Shown: positions 9,500-16,820 of the stretch, piece by piece
Numbering within the stretch: the stretch's first letter is position 1
Layout of the letters: each line of letters begins with the position of its first letter
DNA from: Ignavibacteriota bacterium
GTDB lineage: Bacteria > Bacteroidota > Ignavibacteria > Ignavibacteriales > Melioribacteraceae
NCBI GenBank assembly: GCA_016708125.1
Contig: JADJGF010000001.1
Coordinates: 1,200,001-1,264,000, forward strand
DNA length: 64,000 nucleotides
Direction of reading: 5' to 3'
Notes under the pieces: generated by a model
What the model was told of the DNA's origin: nothing
The model's database searches: none
Seen by the model: the letters and a program-made list of their open reading frames with translations, nothing else
Made by a program: the position numbers and the translations under genes

Positions 9500-10408
9500 T
9501 TATTTAATAAAGTTTGAAATTAAATTTTCAGCTTTTCCAATTTCATCATTTTTCAACCAATTAATTACAATTCCTTCTTTTTCCATTTTCCTAAACCAAG
9601 TCATTTGACGTTTTGAAAATTGAATAATGGCGCTAGCTAATTTTTGATACATATCGTTATAGTTTAATTCTCCGATTAAATATTGACTTACAAATTTATA
9701 TTCCAATCCGAAAAATCTTAATTTTTCGTGTGAAATTCCTTTAATTAACAAATTTTCAACTTCTTCAATCATTCCGGTTTTTAATCTAATTTTTAATCTT
9801 TCTCTAATTCTTTGTTTATGAATTTCTCTATCTTCATAAATTCCTAAAATTAAAAACTCTAGATTTTCATCCGGAAGCTCTTTTTCTTCATTTTTTTCAG
9901 CGATTAAAATTGCAGAAATAATTCTTCCTTTTTCGGTTAAATCTGTTTTATTATGCAATTTGGGTTTTAAATCTTTCAATATTTCAATTAGTTTTTCTTC
10001 TGAAAAATTATTTAAGACCTTGTATCTTTCAGAATTAAAATCAACTTTGGGAAGCGAATATTTTTGAATTACCGAACTTAGGTAAAGTCCTGTTCCGCCG
10101 ACTAAAAATGGTAATTTTTGATTTGTATAAATTTCTTGAAGTGATGAATAAAATAATTTTTGAAAAATGTATAAATTAAATTCACAATGAGGTTTTACAA
10201 CATCAATTAGATGAGAGTTTATTGTAACATTTTGAAAAGTGTAGTCTTCTAAATCTTTGCCGGTTCCAATATCCATTCCAATATAAACTTGTCTGGAATC
10301 TGCGGATATTATTTCTCCGTTAAAATGATGAGCTAATTTTACGGCAAATTGAGTTTTACCAACAGCTGTTGGTCCAAGTATTACAATTACTTTTTTTGAT
10401 TTCTTCAC
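9500..10408 (-). CDS. miaA: tRNA dimethylallyltransferase
   Basis: This enzyme adds the dimethylallyl group to N6 of A37 in tRNAs reading UNN codons. Seen directly are the P-loop GPTAVGKT (12-19), the ADSRQVYIGMDIGTGK box that contacts substrate, the GGTGLY motif, and the C-terminal RQMTWFRK box. The length of 302 residues is usual. It lies between the GT2-like gene and the sensor-kinase-like gene, all on the minus strand with gaps under 12 bases, consistent with one transcript. Confidence 0.96.
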   Translation of the reverse strand: MKKSKKVIVILGPTAVGKTQFAVKLAHHFNGEIISADSRQVYIGMDIGTGKDLEDYTFQNVTINSHLIDVVKPHCEFNLYIFQKLFYSSLQEIYTNQKLPFLVGGTGLYLSSVIQKYSLPKVDFNSERYKVLNNFSEEKLIEILKDLKPKLHNKTDLTEKGRIISAILIAEKNEEKELPDENLEFLILGIYEDREIHKQRIRERLKIRLKTGMIEEVENLLIKGISHEKLRFFGLEYKFVSQYLIGELNYNDMYQKLASAIIQFSKRQMTWFRKMEKEGIVINWLKNDEIGKAENLISNFIK

Positions 10409-10417
10409 ATAACAAAA

Positions 10418-12283
10418 TTAGTGAATAGGCAGACTAATAATAACATTAGTTCCAACATTTTTTTCACTTTTTATTGTTATGCTTCCTTCGTGATCTTCAA
10501 TTATTTTTTGACTAATTGATAATCCCAAACCGGAATTATTTAATTTATTTTTTGACCAAAGCGGTTCAAAAACATGTTTTAAATCTGCATTACTAATTCC
10601 AATTCCGCGATCTTCAAAATTAATTTCTATTCTATCACCTTTTCGCTCAGTTGTAACAAATACATTTCCGCCTTCGGGTAATGCTTCGCAAGAGTTTTTA
10701 ATTATATTAAAATAACATTGATAAAATTCTTTTTTGTCAACAAAAACGTTAACATCTTCTCCCAAACTATACTCAACTTTACAATTTTTTGATCGTGCAA
10801 AATTATGAATTTCAATTGCAAATTCATGTAAAGTATCATTTAAGTTAATTGGCTGCCTTCTTAAAATTGTTGTTCCTTCAGTATAATCTGATGCAGCAAC
10901 AACTTGACTTGAAACTTGGTTTAATTGTTCTAACATTAAATTTACAATTTGCTTTACATCCATTGGCAAATCTTTTTTCTGCAAATGTTCTGCATATCTT
11001 TTGCTAACGAGAATAGGTTTTTTCAAATCATATGAAATAAAATTACCCATTTTTCCCAAAGATTTGCTTCTTTCTGTTTTTACAAGCTGATCAACCAAAG
11101 CTGCGTTTTCAAGCGCAAACGCAACATTTAATGATATTGCATTAAGAAACATTTTTTCTTGATTTGAAAATTGACCTTTTATACTATTTAGTAATTGTAA
11201 AACTCCAACTATTTTTTCTTGCTTATCTTTTATTGGGAAAACTAACATATTTTTTGTGTTGTATCCGGTAATATCATCAAAACTTCGCTCAAATCTTTCA
11301 TCAATTTTTGTATCATGAATATTTAAAACTTCTCCGGTTTTTGCACAATATCCGGCAAGACCTTCGCCAATTTTTAATCTAATTTCTTCAATTTCATCTG
11401 CAATTAAAACTTTTGACCAAATTTCTTGTTTTTCATCATCAACAAGATAAAGAGTTCCTCTATCTGCATTTGTTAAATTTACGGCAACGTCAACAATATT
11501 TTTCAAAACATCGTCTTGTTTTACATTAGCATTAACTAATTGTAATGCTTTCACAATCATTTCAAATTGTTCAGCAGTCATAAATTCTTTTTCGGTTTTT
11601 ATGTCAATTGTTTCCATTGGCTTCTCTTTTCTTTTAGAATTCTGATTTAACTTAAAACTTTTATTATTATTATCGGAAGTTTCTTTGTGATTTACAACAC
11701 CTACATCATTTTTTTCATCAAATTCCGAATAATTATCCATTATTACTTTTTCTTGCTGATTTATTGAATTTATAATTTCATCTATGTTATTTTGGTTTAC
11801 AAAATCCTCTAAAAATTCAGAATCTACTTCTTCATCATCATCTAAATCACTATTTAAAAATTGGGTAAATTGCGGAGTGAAATCCGTTTCAAACTCATTT
11901 TCCTCAATATTTGCGGCAATTTTTTCATCTTGTTTAATTAAATATTGAATTTCATCTTTTGTTAATTCAATTAAATAAGAATCCGTGAGCGAAACAGTTG
12001 TTGAACATCTATTAAGATTTTTCAATAATTCTTTTGCGCCAAAAAATTCATTATCCGCATAAATAACAGATTTTGATTTTGAATTATTTTTCTTTTTAAG
12101 AAGATTAATTTCACCGTTTACTACTAAAAAAATAGAATTTGCAGAATCACCTTCACGGTATAAAATTTCTCCTCCATTAATTGAATGAAGTTTTCCGTTA
12201 ATTTTTTCTAAGTTCAATCTGGAAATATCTGCATTTTTGAGTAAATTATTGTTGCGTAAAGCTGATATTGATTCTTGGTCCAT
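10418..12283 (-). CDS. Cyclic-nucleotide-binding/GAF/histidine-kinase-like regulator lacking the phosphoacceptor His
   Basis: A protein of about 621 residues when started at the ATG at 12283. A longer frame to 12343 would overlap the divergent glycosylase gene. Order: cyclic-nucleotide-binding domain (about 10-120, with YREGDSANSIFLV), an acidic linker, a GAF domain (about 230-390, DRGTLYLVDD and GEGLAGY), then a kinase core. The N box NIIKNSCEA, G1 box DRGIGIS and G2 box GLGLS are intact. The H box reads FISYDLKKP, with Tyr418 (codon at 11030-11032) where histidine kinases carry the phosphorylated His. No response regulator lies beside it. It may bind ATP and signal by contacts or heterodimerisation rather than by His phosphorylation, which is inference. 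Confidence 0.85.
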   Translation of the reverse strand: MDQESISALRNNNLLKNADISRLNLEKINGKLHSINGGEILYREGDSANSIFLVVNGEINLLKKKNNSKSKSVIYADNEFFGAKELLKNLNRCSTTVSLTDSYLIELTKDEIQYLIKQDEKIAANIEENEFETDFTPQFTQFLNSDLDDDEEVDSEFLEDFVNQNNIDEIINSINQQEKVIMDNYSEFDEKNDVGVVNHKETSDNNNKSFKLNQNSKRKEKPMETIDIKTEKEFMTAEQFEMIVKALQLVNANVKQDDVLKNIVDVAVNLTNADRGTLYLVDDEKQEIWSKVLIADEIEEIRLKIGEGLAGYCAKTGEVLNIHDTKIDERFERSFDDITGYNTKNMLVFPIKDKQEKIVGVLQLLNSIKGQFSNQEKMFLNAISLNVAFALENAALVDQLVKTERSKSLGKMGNFISYDLKKPILVSKRYAEHLQKKDLPMDVKQIVNLMLEQLNQVSSQVVAASDYTEGTTILRRQPINLNDTLHEFAIEIHNFARSKNCKVEYSLGEDVNVFVDKKEFYQCYFNIIKNSCEALPEGGNVFVTTERKGDRIEINFEDRGIGISNADLKHVFEPLWSKNKLNNSGLGLSISQKIIEDHEGSITIKSEKNVGTNVIISLPIH

Positions 12284-12308
12284 TTTAAACCCAATTTTAT
12301 CTATTGAT

Positions 12309-12926
12309 ATGACTGAAATTAATGAATATAATTGTGCTGTCAAGCACTTTTTGGCAAATGATGTATCAATTTACAACTTGATGAAAAAGTATAAGCCGAT
12401 TTATCTTAAAAAGAGGCGGAATTATTTCATTCAACTTTGCAATTCTATTGTTGGTCAACAGCTTTCCGTAAAATCTGCAAGTGCAATTAGAGGAAGATTT
12501 TTAAAATATTTCAATAATTTTCCAACTCCGGAATTAGTGAATGAAACGGATTTTCAAGTTTTGAGATCACTTGGTTTATCAAATGCAAAAGCGAAATATG
12601 TAAAGGATTTGGCAAATCAAATAATTGAAAAGAAAGTCAATCTTTCAAAAATCGGCTCAAAAACAAATGATGAAATTATTAGTGAATTAACAAAAGTAAA
12701 AGGAATTGGAACTTGGACAGTTCACATGTTTTTAATGTTTGTTTTGGGAAGAAAAGATATTTTACCAACAGGTGATCTTGGCATAAAAAAAGCAATTATG
12801 TTAAATTACAATCTTAAAAATTTACCTATTGGTGAAGAAATTACTAAACTTGCGAAAAAGAAAAATTGGAATCCTTATAATACTTATGCGTGCATGTATT
12901 TGTGGAAATCAATAGATGGGGAATGA
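12309..12926 (+). CDS. DNA-3-methyladenine glycosylase (AlkA-like, HhH-GPD)
   Basis: A base-excision glycosylase of about 205 residues from the ATG at 12309. The frame extends upstream to a TTG at 12237, but that would overlap the divergent regulator. The HhH-GPD fold is visible: NSIVGQQLS at the start of the domain, the helix-hairpin-helix LTKVKGIGTWT (about 127-137) and the catalytic aspartate in LPTGDLG (D156). It should excise alkylated purines. The start codons of this gene and the divergent regulator are only about 25 bases apart, so their promoters must overlap the neighbouring coding sequence. The next gene begins ten bases downstream. Confidence 0.88.
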   Translation: MTEINEYNCAVKHFLANDVSIYNLMKKYKPIYLKKRRNYFIQLCNSIVGQQLSVKSASAIRGRFLKYFNNFPTPELVNETDFQVLRSLGLSNAKAKYVKDLANQIIEKKVNLSKIGSKTNDEIISELTKVKGIGTWTVHMFLMFVLGRKDILPTGDLGIKKAIMLNYNLKNLPIGEEITKLAKKKNWNPYNTYACMYLWKSIDGE

Positions 12927-12935
12927 ATCTTTTTT

Positions 12936-13517
12936 ATGATCGATACATCAAATAACGTTACAGAAGAGCAATTAATTGAAAGTGCAATAAAAGGTGATAG
13001 AAATGCTCTTGCTCTATTAGTAAAAAATAATGAGCAGACCGTTTACAATTTTGCATTTAAAATTTGCAGAAACAAAGAACGTGCAGAACACACAATGCAG
13101 GAAACGTTCTTAAGCATGATTAAATCTTTAAACCAATTTTCCGGAAATTCTAAATTATCAACTTGGTTATATACAATTGTAAGCAATCATTGTTTGATGC
13201 TTGCGAGATCACAAAAAAAATATGATTATGTTAATTTAGAAAATGAAGACGGATTAATTGAAGATAAAAATATTGCCGATTGGAAATTTTCTCCGGAAAA
13301 ATTAACAGAAAATTCTGAGTTAAAAAAATTGCTTGATGATGCTGTTGAAAAACTTCCTCCGGAATATAGAGTTGTATTTATGTTAAGAGATGTTGAGGGT
13401 TTATCTACAAGCGAAACAAGTGAAATTGTAAATTTATCGGTTCCGGCAATTAAATCTCGTTTGCATAGAGCGAGAGCTTTTTTAAGAAATGAACTAAACA
13501 AAACTTTACATATATGA
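12936..13517 (+). CDS. ECF-type RNA polymerase sigma factor
   Basis: A 193-residue sigma-70 family factor with only regions 2 and 4. Region 2 spans about 25-95, with the -10 binding segment ETFLSMIKSLNQF and SKLSTWLYTIVSN. Region 4 spans about 130-185, with LPPEYRVVFMLRDVEGLSTSE and a helix-turn-helix ending in PAIKSRLHRARAFLR. The stop overlaps the start of the zinc-finger gene (ATGA), the usual arrangement with a cognate anti-sigma factor. The downstream OsmC gene suggests that the stress sensed is oxidative or thiol-related, which is inference. Confidence 0.93.
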   Translation: MIDTSNNVTEEQLIESAIKGDRNALALLVKNNEQTVYNFAFKICRNKERAEHTMQETFLSMIKSLNQFSGNSKLSTWLYTIVSNHCLMLARSQKKYDYVNLENEDGLIEDKNIADWKFSPEKLTENSELKKLLDDAVEKLPPEYRVVFMLRDVEGLSTSETSEIVNLSVPAIKSRLHRARAFLRNELNKTLHI

Positions 13518-13759
13518 AAAATCAAAATGTTTCTTGCAAAGAAGTTATGAGTCACATTTGTGATAGTTTAGGCGAAGATTTAAATTCACCTAAATGTGTA
13601 AATATTAAAGATCATTTAGAAAATTGTCCGAGTTGTCAAAAATATTTTGATTCGGTTGAATCAACAATCAGCTTTTACAAAAAATATAATGTTGAACTTG
13701 ATAATGAAGGACACAATAGATTATTATCAGTTTTAGGATTAAAGGAAAAAAATGGATAA
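13514..13759 (+). CDS. Small zinc-finger anti-sigma factor
   Basis: An 81-residue soluble protein with the zf-HC2 layout: early Cys (C8), then HLENCPSCQ giving the H-x3-C-x2-C metal site of ZAS-type anti-sigma factors. Unlike RsgI or FecR-type proteins it has no transmembrane segment, so sensing is probably cytoplasmic, as for RsrA/ChrR-like redox sensors. It overlaps the sigma gene by four bases at its start and the OsmC gene by eight bases at its end, implying translational coupling. The C-x2-C could release zinc on thiol oxidation; this is known for relatives and not shown here. Confidence 0.85.
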   Translation: MKNQNVSCKEVMSHICDSLGEDLNSPKCVNIKDHLENCPSCQKYFDSVESTISFYKKYNVELDNEGHNRLLSVLGLKEKNG

Positions 13760-14189
13760 CACACATTTCTATGAAACAATTGTAACTTGGACTGAAGGTA
13801 GAAAAGGAATTTTAAGTGAACCAACTTTGCATGATATTGAAGTTGCAACTCCGCCGCAATTTACAAAAGGAGTTCCGAATATTTGGTCGCCCGAACATTT
13901 ATTTGTTGCATCAGTAAATATTTGTTTAATGACAACTTTTTTGGCAATTGCAGAAAATTCAAAATTAGAATTTGCAAGTTTTACAAGTAAAGCAAAAGGA
14001 AAATTAGAAAAAGTTGAAAACGGATTTATGATTACCGGAATTGAATTATTTCCGGAAATAAATGTTATTGCAGAAAAAGATTTAGAAAGAGCAGAAAGAA
14101 TTGTTCAAAAAGCTGAACAGCATTGCTTAATATCAAATTCTATAAAATCCGAAATTAAACTTTTCCCAAAAATAAATTTAAATATTTAA
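13752..14189 (+). CDS. OsmC/Ohr-family protein
   Basis: A 145-residue member of the OsmC fold. The N-terminal strand pair (FYETIVTWTEGRKG) and the helix with SPEHLFVASVNICLMTTFL match the family. The first redox Cys is in NICLM, and the second is in EQHCLISNSI near the C-terminus, so both cysteines used for organic-hydroperoxide reduction are present. It is the last gene of the sigma/anti-sigma operon and is a plausible output of that regulator. A hairpin with a T tract at 14254-14288 ends the unit. Confidence 0.88.
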   Translation: MDNTHFYETIVTWTEGRKGILSEPTLHDIEVATPPQFTKGVPNIWSPEHLFVASVNICLMTTFLAIAENSKLEFASFTSKAKGKLEKVENGFMITGIELFPEINVIAEKDLERAERIVQKAEQHCLISNSIKSEIKLFPKINLNI

Positions 14190-14196
14190 AATGTAG

Positions 14197-14216
14197 CCTC
14201 AAGCTTCAGCTTGAGG
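14197..14216. repeat. Palindromic hairpin after the OsmC gene
   Basis: CCTCAAGCT and AGCTTGAGG form a nine-base-pair stem with a two-base loop, markedly richer in G+C than its surroundings. A run of A follows on the plus strand (U on the minus transcript). It may act as a weak terminator for minus-strand transcripts or be a small extragenic palindrome. Confidence 0.55.
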
Positions 14217-14253
14217 AAAAAAAGTAGTTTTCTAAAAAATTGAGTTTAAAAAT

Positions 14254-14288
14254 AAAGATGCATCTTTTAAAAAGATGGCATCTTTTTT
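14254..14288 (+). terminator. Rho-independent terminator of the sigma/anti-sigma/OsmC operon
   Basis: AAAGATGC at 14254-14261 pairs with GCATCTTT at 14278-14285, followed directly by a run of T. It lies between the stops of two convergent genes and can serve the OsmC operon. Confidence 0.75.
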
Positions 14289-14312
14289 ATTTATGTAAAA
14301 AATCGTTAAAAT

Positions 14313-14870
14313 TTAATATTTATATCCTTTCGCTTCATCTTCGTAAGTTTCAACTCCCAAACCATTTGCAATTCTTGAAACAAAATTAAAGTAACTCACA
14401 ATCAAATTTATATTCAAAATATCTTCATCACTTAAATCGTGAATCCTTAAATTCTGAACATCATATTCATTTACTAAACCCGGAGTAACTGTTAATTTTT
14501 CTGCATAATTTAAAATTGCGTGAATGCGAATTGGAAATTCAATTGATTTATAATCACTAATTAGCATATTAATTTTGGCTTCATCATCCCAAAAACTTTT
14601 TAATGCTTCCGCATGATGATGAATACAATAACTACAATTATTCAAAGATGAAACCACAACGGCAATTAATTCTTTTTCTTCGCGGGAAATTTTTGATTCA
14701 TTATACATAATCGATAAATACAAATCAAGATGATGCTTCATCGTATTTGCATCCAAACTATGAATTTTCATAATGTTAGAAACCTTTCCGCGCGCATTTA
14801 ATAATTCATCGTAAACTTCCATTAATTTTCCGTCCGCATCTTTTTCGTTTATTTGTTTTATCCAAGACAT
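14313..14870 (-). CDS. AhpD-like carboxymuconolactone-decarboxylase-family (peroxidase-related) protein
   Basis: A protein of about 185 residues of the alkylhydroperoxidase-D-like fold. It has the redox motif CSYCIHHH, that is CxxC followed two residues later by His, as in AhpD and the 'peroxidase-related enzyme' group. The start is placed at the ATG at 14870 because a GAGGAAA ribosome-binding site lies about seven bases upstream. The frame extends to a TTG at 14885 that contains this site. It converges on the OsmC gene, and both suggest a peroxide-defence patch. The in vivo substrate is not predictable. Confidence 0.85.
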   Translation of the reverse strand: MSWIKQINEKDADGKLMEVYDELLNARGKVSNIMKIHSLDANTMKHHLDLYLSIMYNESKISREEKELIAVVVSSLNNCSYCIHHHAEALKSFWDDEAKINMLISDYKSIEFPIRIHAILNYAEKLTVTPGLVNEYDVQNLRIHDLSDEDILNINLIVSYFNFVSRIANGLGVETYEDEAKGYKY

Positions 14871-15003
14871 TTTATATTTCCTCAAAATTCTAAAATTGAT
14901 TAAATGCTTATTTTTATTAGCCGTGAATACAAATTAAGTTTTACTAAAATTTTATTCAACAAGTTTATTTTATAAATTTTAAACAACAATAAAAAATAGT
15001 AAA

Positions 15004-16281
15004 ATGAAAAACACCTTTTATTCAAATTTTGATTTTGAAAGAATTAAAAAAAGTGATCGCCAAGATTATCGCTCGCCGTTTCAAATTGATAGAGACAGAA
15101 TTATTCATTCGTCGGAATTCAGACGTTTGCAAGGAAAAACCCAAGTTTTTCTTCCCGGCGAATATGATTATTACCGAACTCGTTTAACTCACTCAATTGA
15201 AGTTGCACAAATCGGAAGATCAATTTGTAATTTTTTAACTCATTCGCATAAAAATATTTTTTCTGAAAATTTTTATATTGATTCTGATTTGGTTGAATCC
15301 GCTTGCTTAACTCACGATTTAGGTCATCCTCCTTTTGGTCATGCGGGAGAAAGAACTTTACATAAATTGATGAAAGATTACGGCGGATTTGAAGGCAATG
15401 CTCAAACTTTAAGATTAATTACAGAAATTTTCTACAAGAATGAAAATGATAGAAGGGGAATGAATCCCACGCGAGCTTTTATTGACAGCATTTTAAAATA
15501 TAAAAGTTTGTACGGAGATTTAGAAAATCCGGAAAATCATTTTATTTATGATTATCAAAAAGAGTTTTTGGATTTTACGTTTGATATTTCTTCCCAAAAT
15601 CATACTCTTAATTTTAATCCCGGCGATGAAATTAATTCTTTCCAAAGTATTGAATGTCAAATTATGGATTGGGCTGATGACACAGCTTACGCAATTAACG
15701 ATTTGGTAGATAGCATTTCCGGCGGATTTATTAATATTTATAAACTTCATCATTGGAAAGAAAACAATTTAAATTCTTTATCAGAATTGCAAAAAAAATT
15801 TATTGATGAAATAATAGAGTGGATTAAAAACGATAAATACAAACAAAAATTTGGTTCTCAAATCGGCGATTTTATTAACGCAAGCAAATTGGAAAAATCA
15901 GATTCGGATTTTTCTAAATTAACTAATCGTTATAAATTTAATTTAATCATAGAAAATGAATTTCAAGAAAAAGTAAATCTATATAAAAGAATTGCGGTTG
16001 AATTAGTTTTTAAATCTGCACAAATTCACCAAATGGAATTTAAAGGTGATAAAATGTTAACAAACATTTTTAAAGCGCTGGAAGAAAATTATATAACTTC
16101 AATTCAGTCAATGCGACTTTTACCGGAATTTACAGATAATATAATTAGAATTGAAAAAGATCCAAATGTTAGAGCCAGATTAGTTTGCGATTATATGTCG
16201 GGAATGACCGATTCTTTTGCGATTAGAAATTTTAAACGTCTTTTCGATTCTGATTACAGCTCAATAAATGATATTGTATGA
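15004..16281 (+). CDS. dgt: Deoxyguanosinetriphosphate triphosphohydrolase-like protein
   Basis: An HD-superfamily hydrolase of 425 residues that cleaves dNTPs to deoxynucleoside and triphosphate. The metal-binding set is complete: H63 (RLTHSIEVAQ), H104-D105 (LTHDLGHPPFGHAGE) and a later Asp in MDWADDTAYAINDLVD. The N-terminal DYRSPFQIDRDRIIHS box and EFRRLQGKTQV box are family hallmarks. The length is that of the shorter bacterial dNTPase group rather than the 505-residue E. coli enzyme, so substrate preference could be broad. It stands alone with its own upstream gap of 130 bases. Confidence 0.93.
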   Translation: MKNTFYSNFDFERIKKSDRQDYRSPFQIDRDRIIHSSEFRRLQGKTQVFLPGEYDYYRTRLTHSIEVAQIGRSICNFLTHSHKNIFSENFYIDSDLVESACLTHDLGHPPFGHAGERTLHKLMKDYGGFEGNAQTLRLITEIFYKNENDRRGMNPTRAFIDSILKYKSLYGDLENPENHFIYDYQKEFLDFTFDISSQNHTLNFNPGDEINSFQSIECQIMDWADDTAYAINDLVDSISGGFINIYKLHHWKENNLNSLSELQKKFIDEIIEWIKNDKYKQKFGSQIGDFINASKLEKSDSDFSKLTNRYKFNLIIENEFQEKVNLYKRIAVELVFKSAQIHQMEFKGDKMLTNIFKALEENYITSIQSMRLLPEFTDNIIRIEKDPNVRARLVCDYMSGMTDSFAIRNFKRLFDSDYSSINDIV

Positions 16282-16345
16282 TTTTTATTGACAAAACATA
16301 AAATATCCATTTTAATAGACGATAATACTTAAAAAAAGTGATGAA

Positions 16346-16819
16346 ATGATCGGAAGAATTTTTTCAATATTATTTTATACAATTTTTATAATTGCAATTG
16401 TTGTTGTTGCCGCAAGATATACTTTTTCCGTATCATATCTTCCGTTAAAGATTCATTCCAAATATTACAAAACTTCAAATCTTGCCGTTGAAGGTTATGA
16501 TATGGTTTTTTATTTCAAAGAAAAAGATGCCTACAAGGGAAATGATATGTTCTATATAAATTGGGATGATTTCAACTGGCTATTTAAATCTTCAACAAAC
16601 TCAAATCTTTTTAAAGCAAGACCGGAAAGATATGCTCCACAATTCGGCGGATATTGCAGTTACTTGGTTACTAAAAATATTGCTTATCCTTGCGATCCGA
16701 AAATTTTCCATGTATATAAAGGAAAATTATATTTGTTTTCTAGCGAATCAAAAAAAGAAGCATTTATTTCTGATATTGATAATCAAATTGATAAAGCTTC
16801 TTTAAATTGGAATAAATAA
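16346..16819 (+). CDS. YHS-domain membrane-anchored protein
   Basis: A 157-residue protein with an N-terminal hydrophobic segment (about 5-25), likely an uncleaved anchor. A YHS-like domain follows, of the secreted type: AVEGYDMVFYF, then RPERYAPQFGGYCSYL, and CDPKIFHVYKGKLYLF. Domains of this type are often linked to metal handling (copper or other metals) in envelope proteins, but the role is not established here. It follows dgt on the same strand after 64 bases and converges on the peptidase gene with one base between stops. Confidence 0.8.
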   Translation: MIGRIFSILFYTIFIIAIVVVAARYTFSVSYLPLKIHSKYYKTSNLAVEGYDMVFYFKEKDAYKGNDMFYINWDDFNWLFKSSTNSNLFKARPERYAPQFGGYCSYLVTKNIAYPCDPKIFHVYKGKLYLFSSESKKEAFISDIDNQIDKASLNWNK

Positions 16820-16820
16820 T

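Noticed and set aside
12237..12308. N-terminal extension of the glycosylase to a TTG at 12237
   Set aside because: The extra 24 residues overlap the start of the divergent regulator and precede the family's usual beginning. The ATG at 12309 is better.
12284..12343. N-terminal extension of the regulator to 12343
   Set aside because: It would overlap the divergent glycosylase start. The ATG at 12283 begins directly before the cyclic-nucleotide domain.
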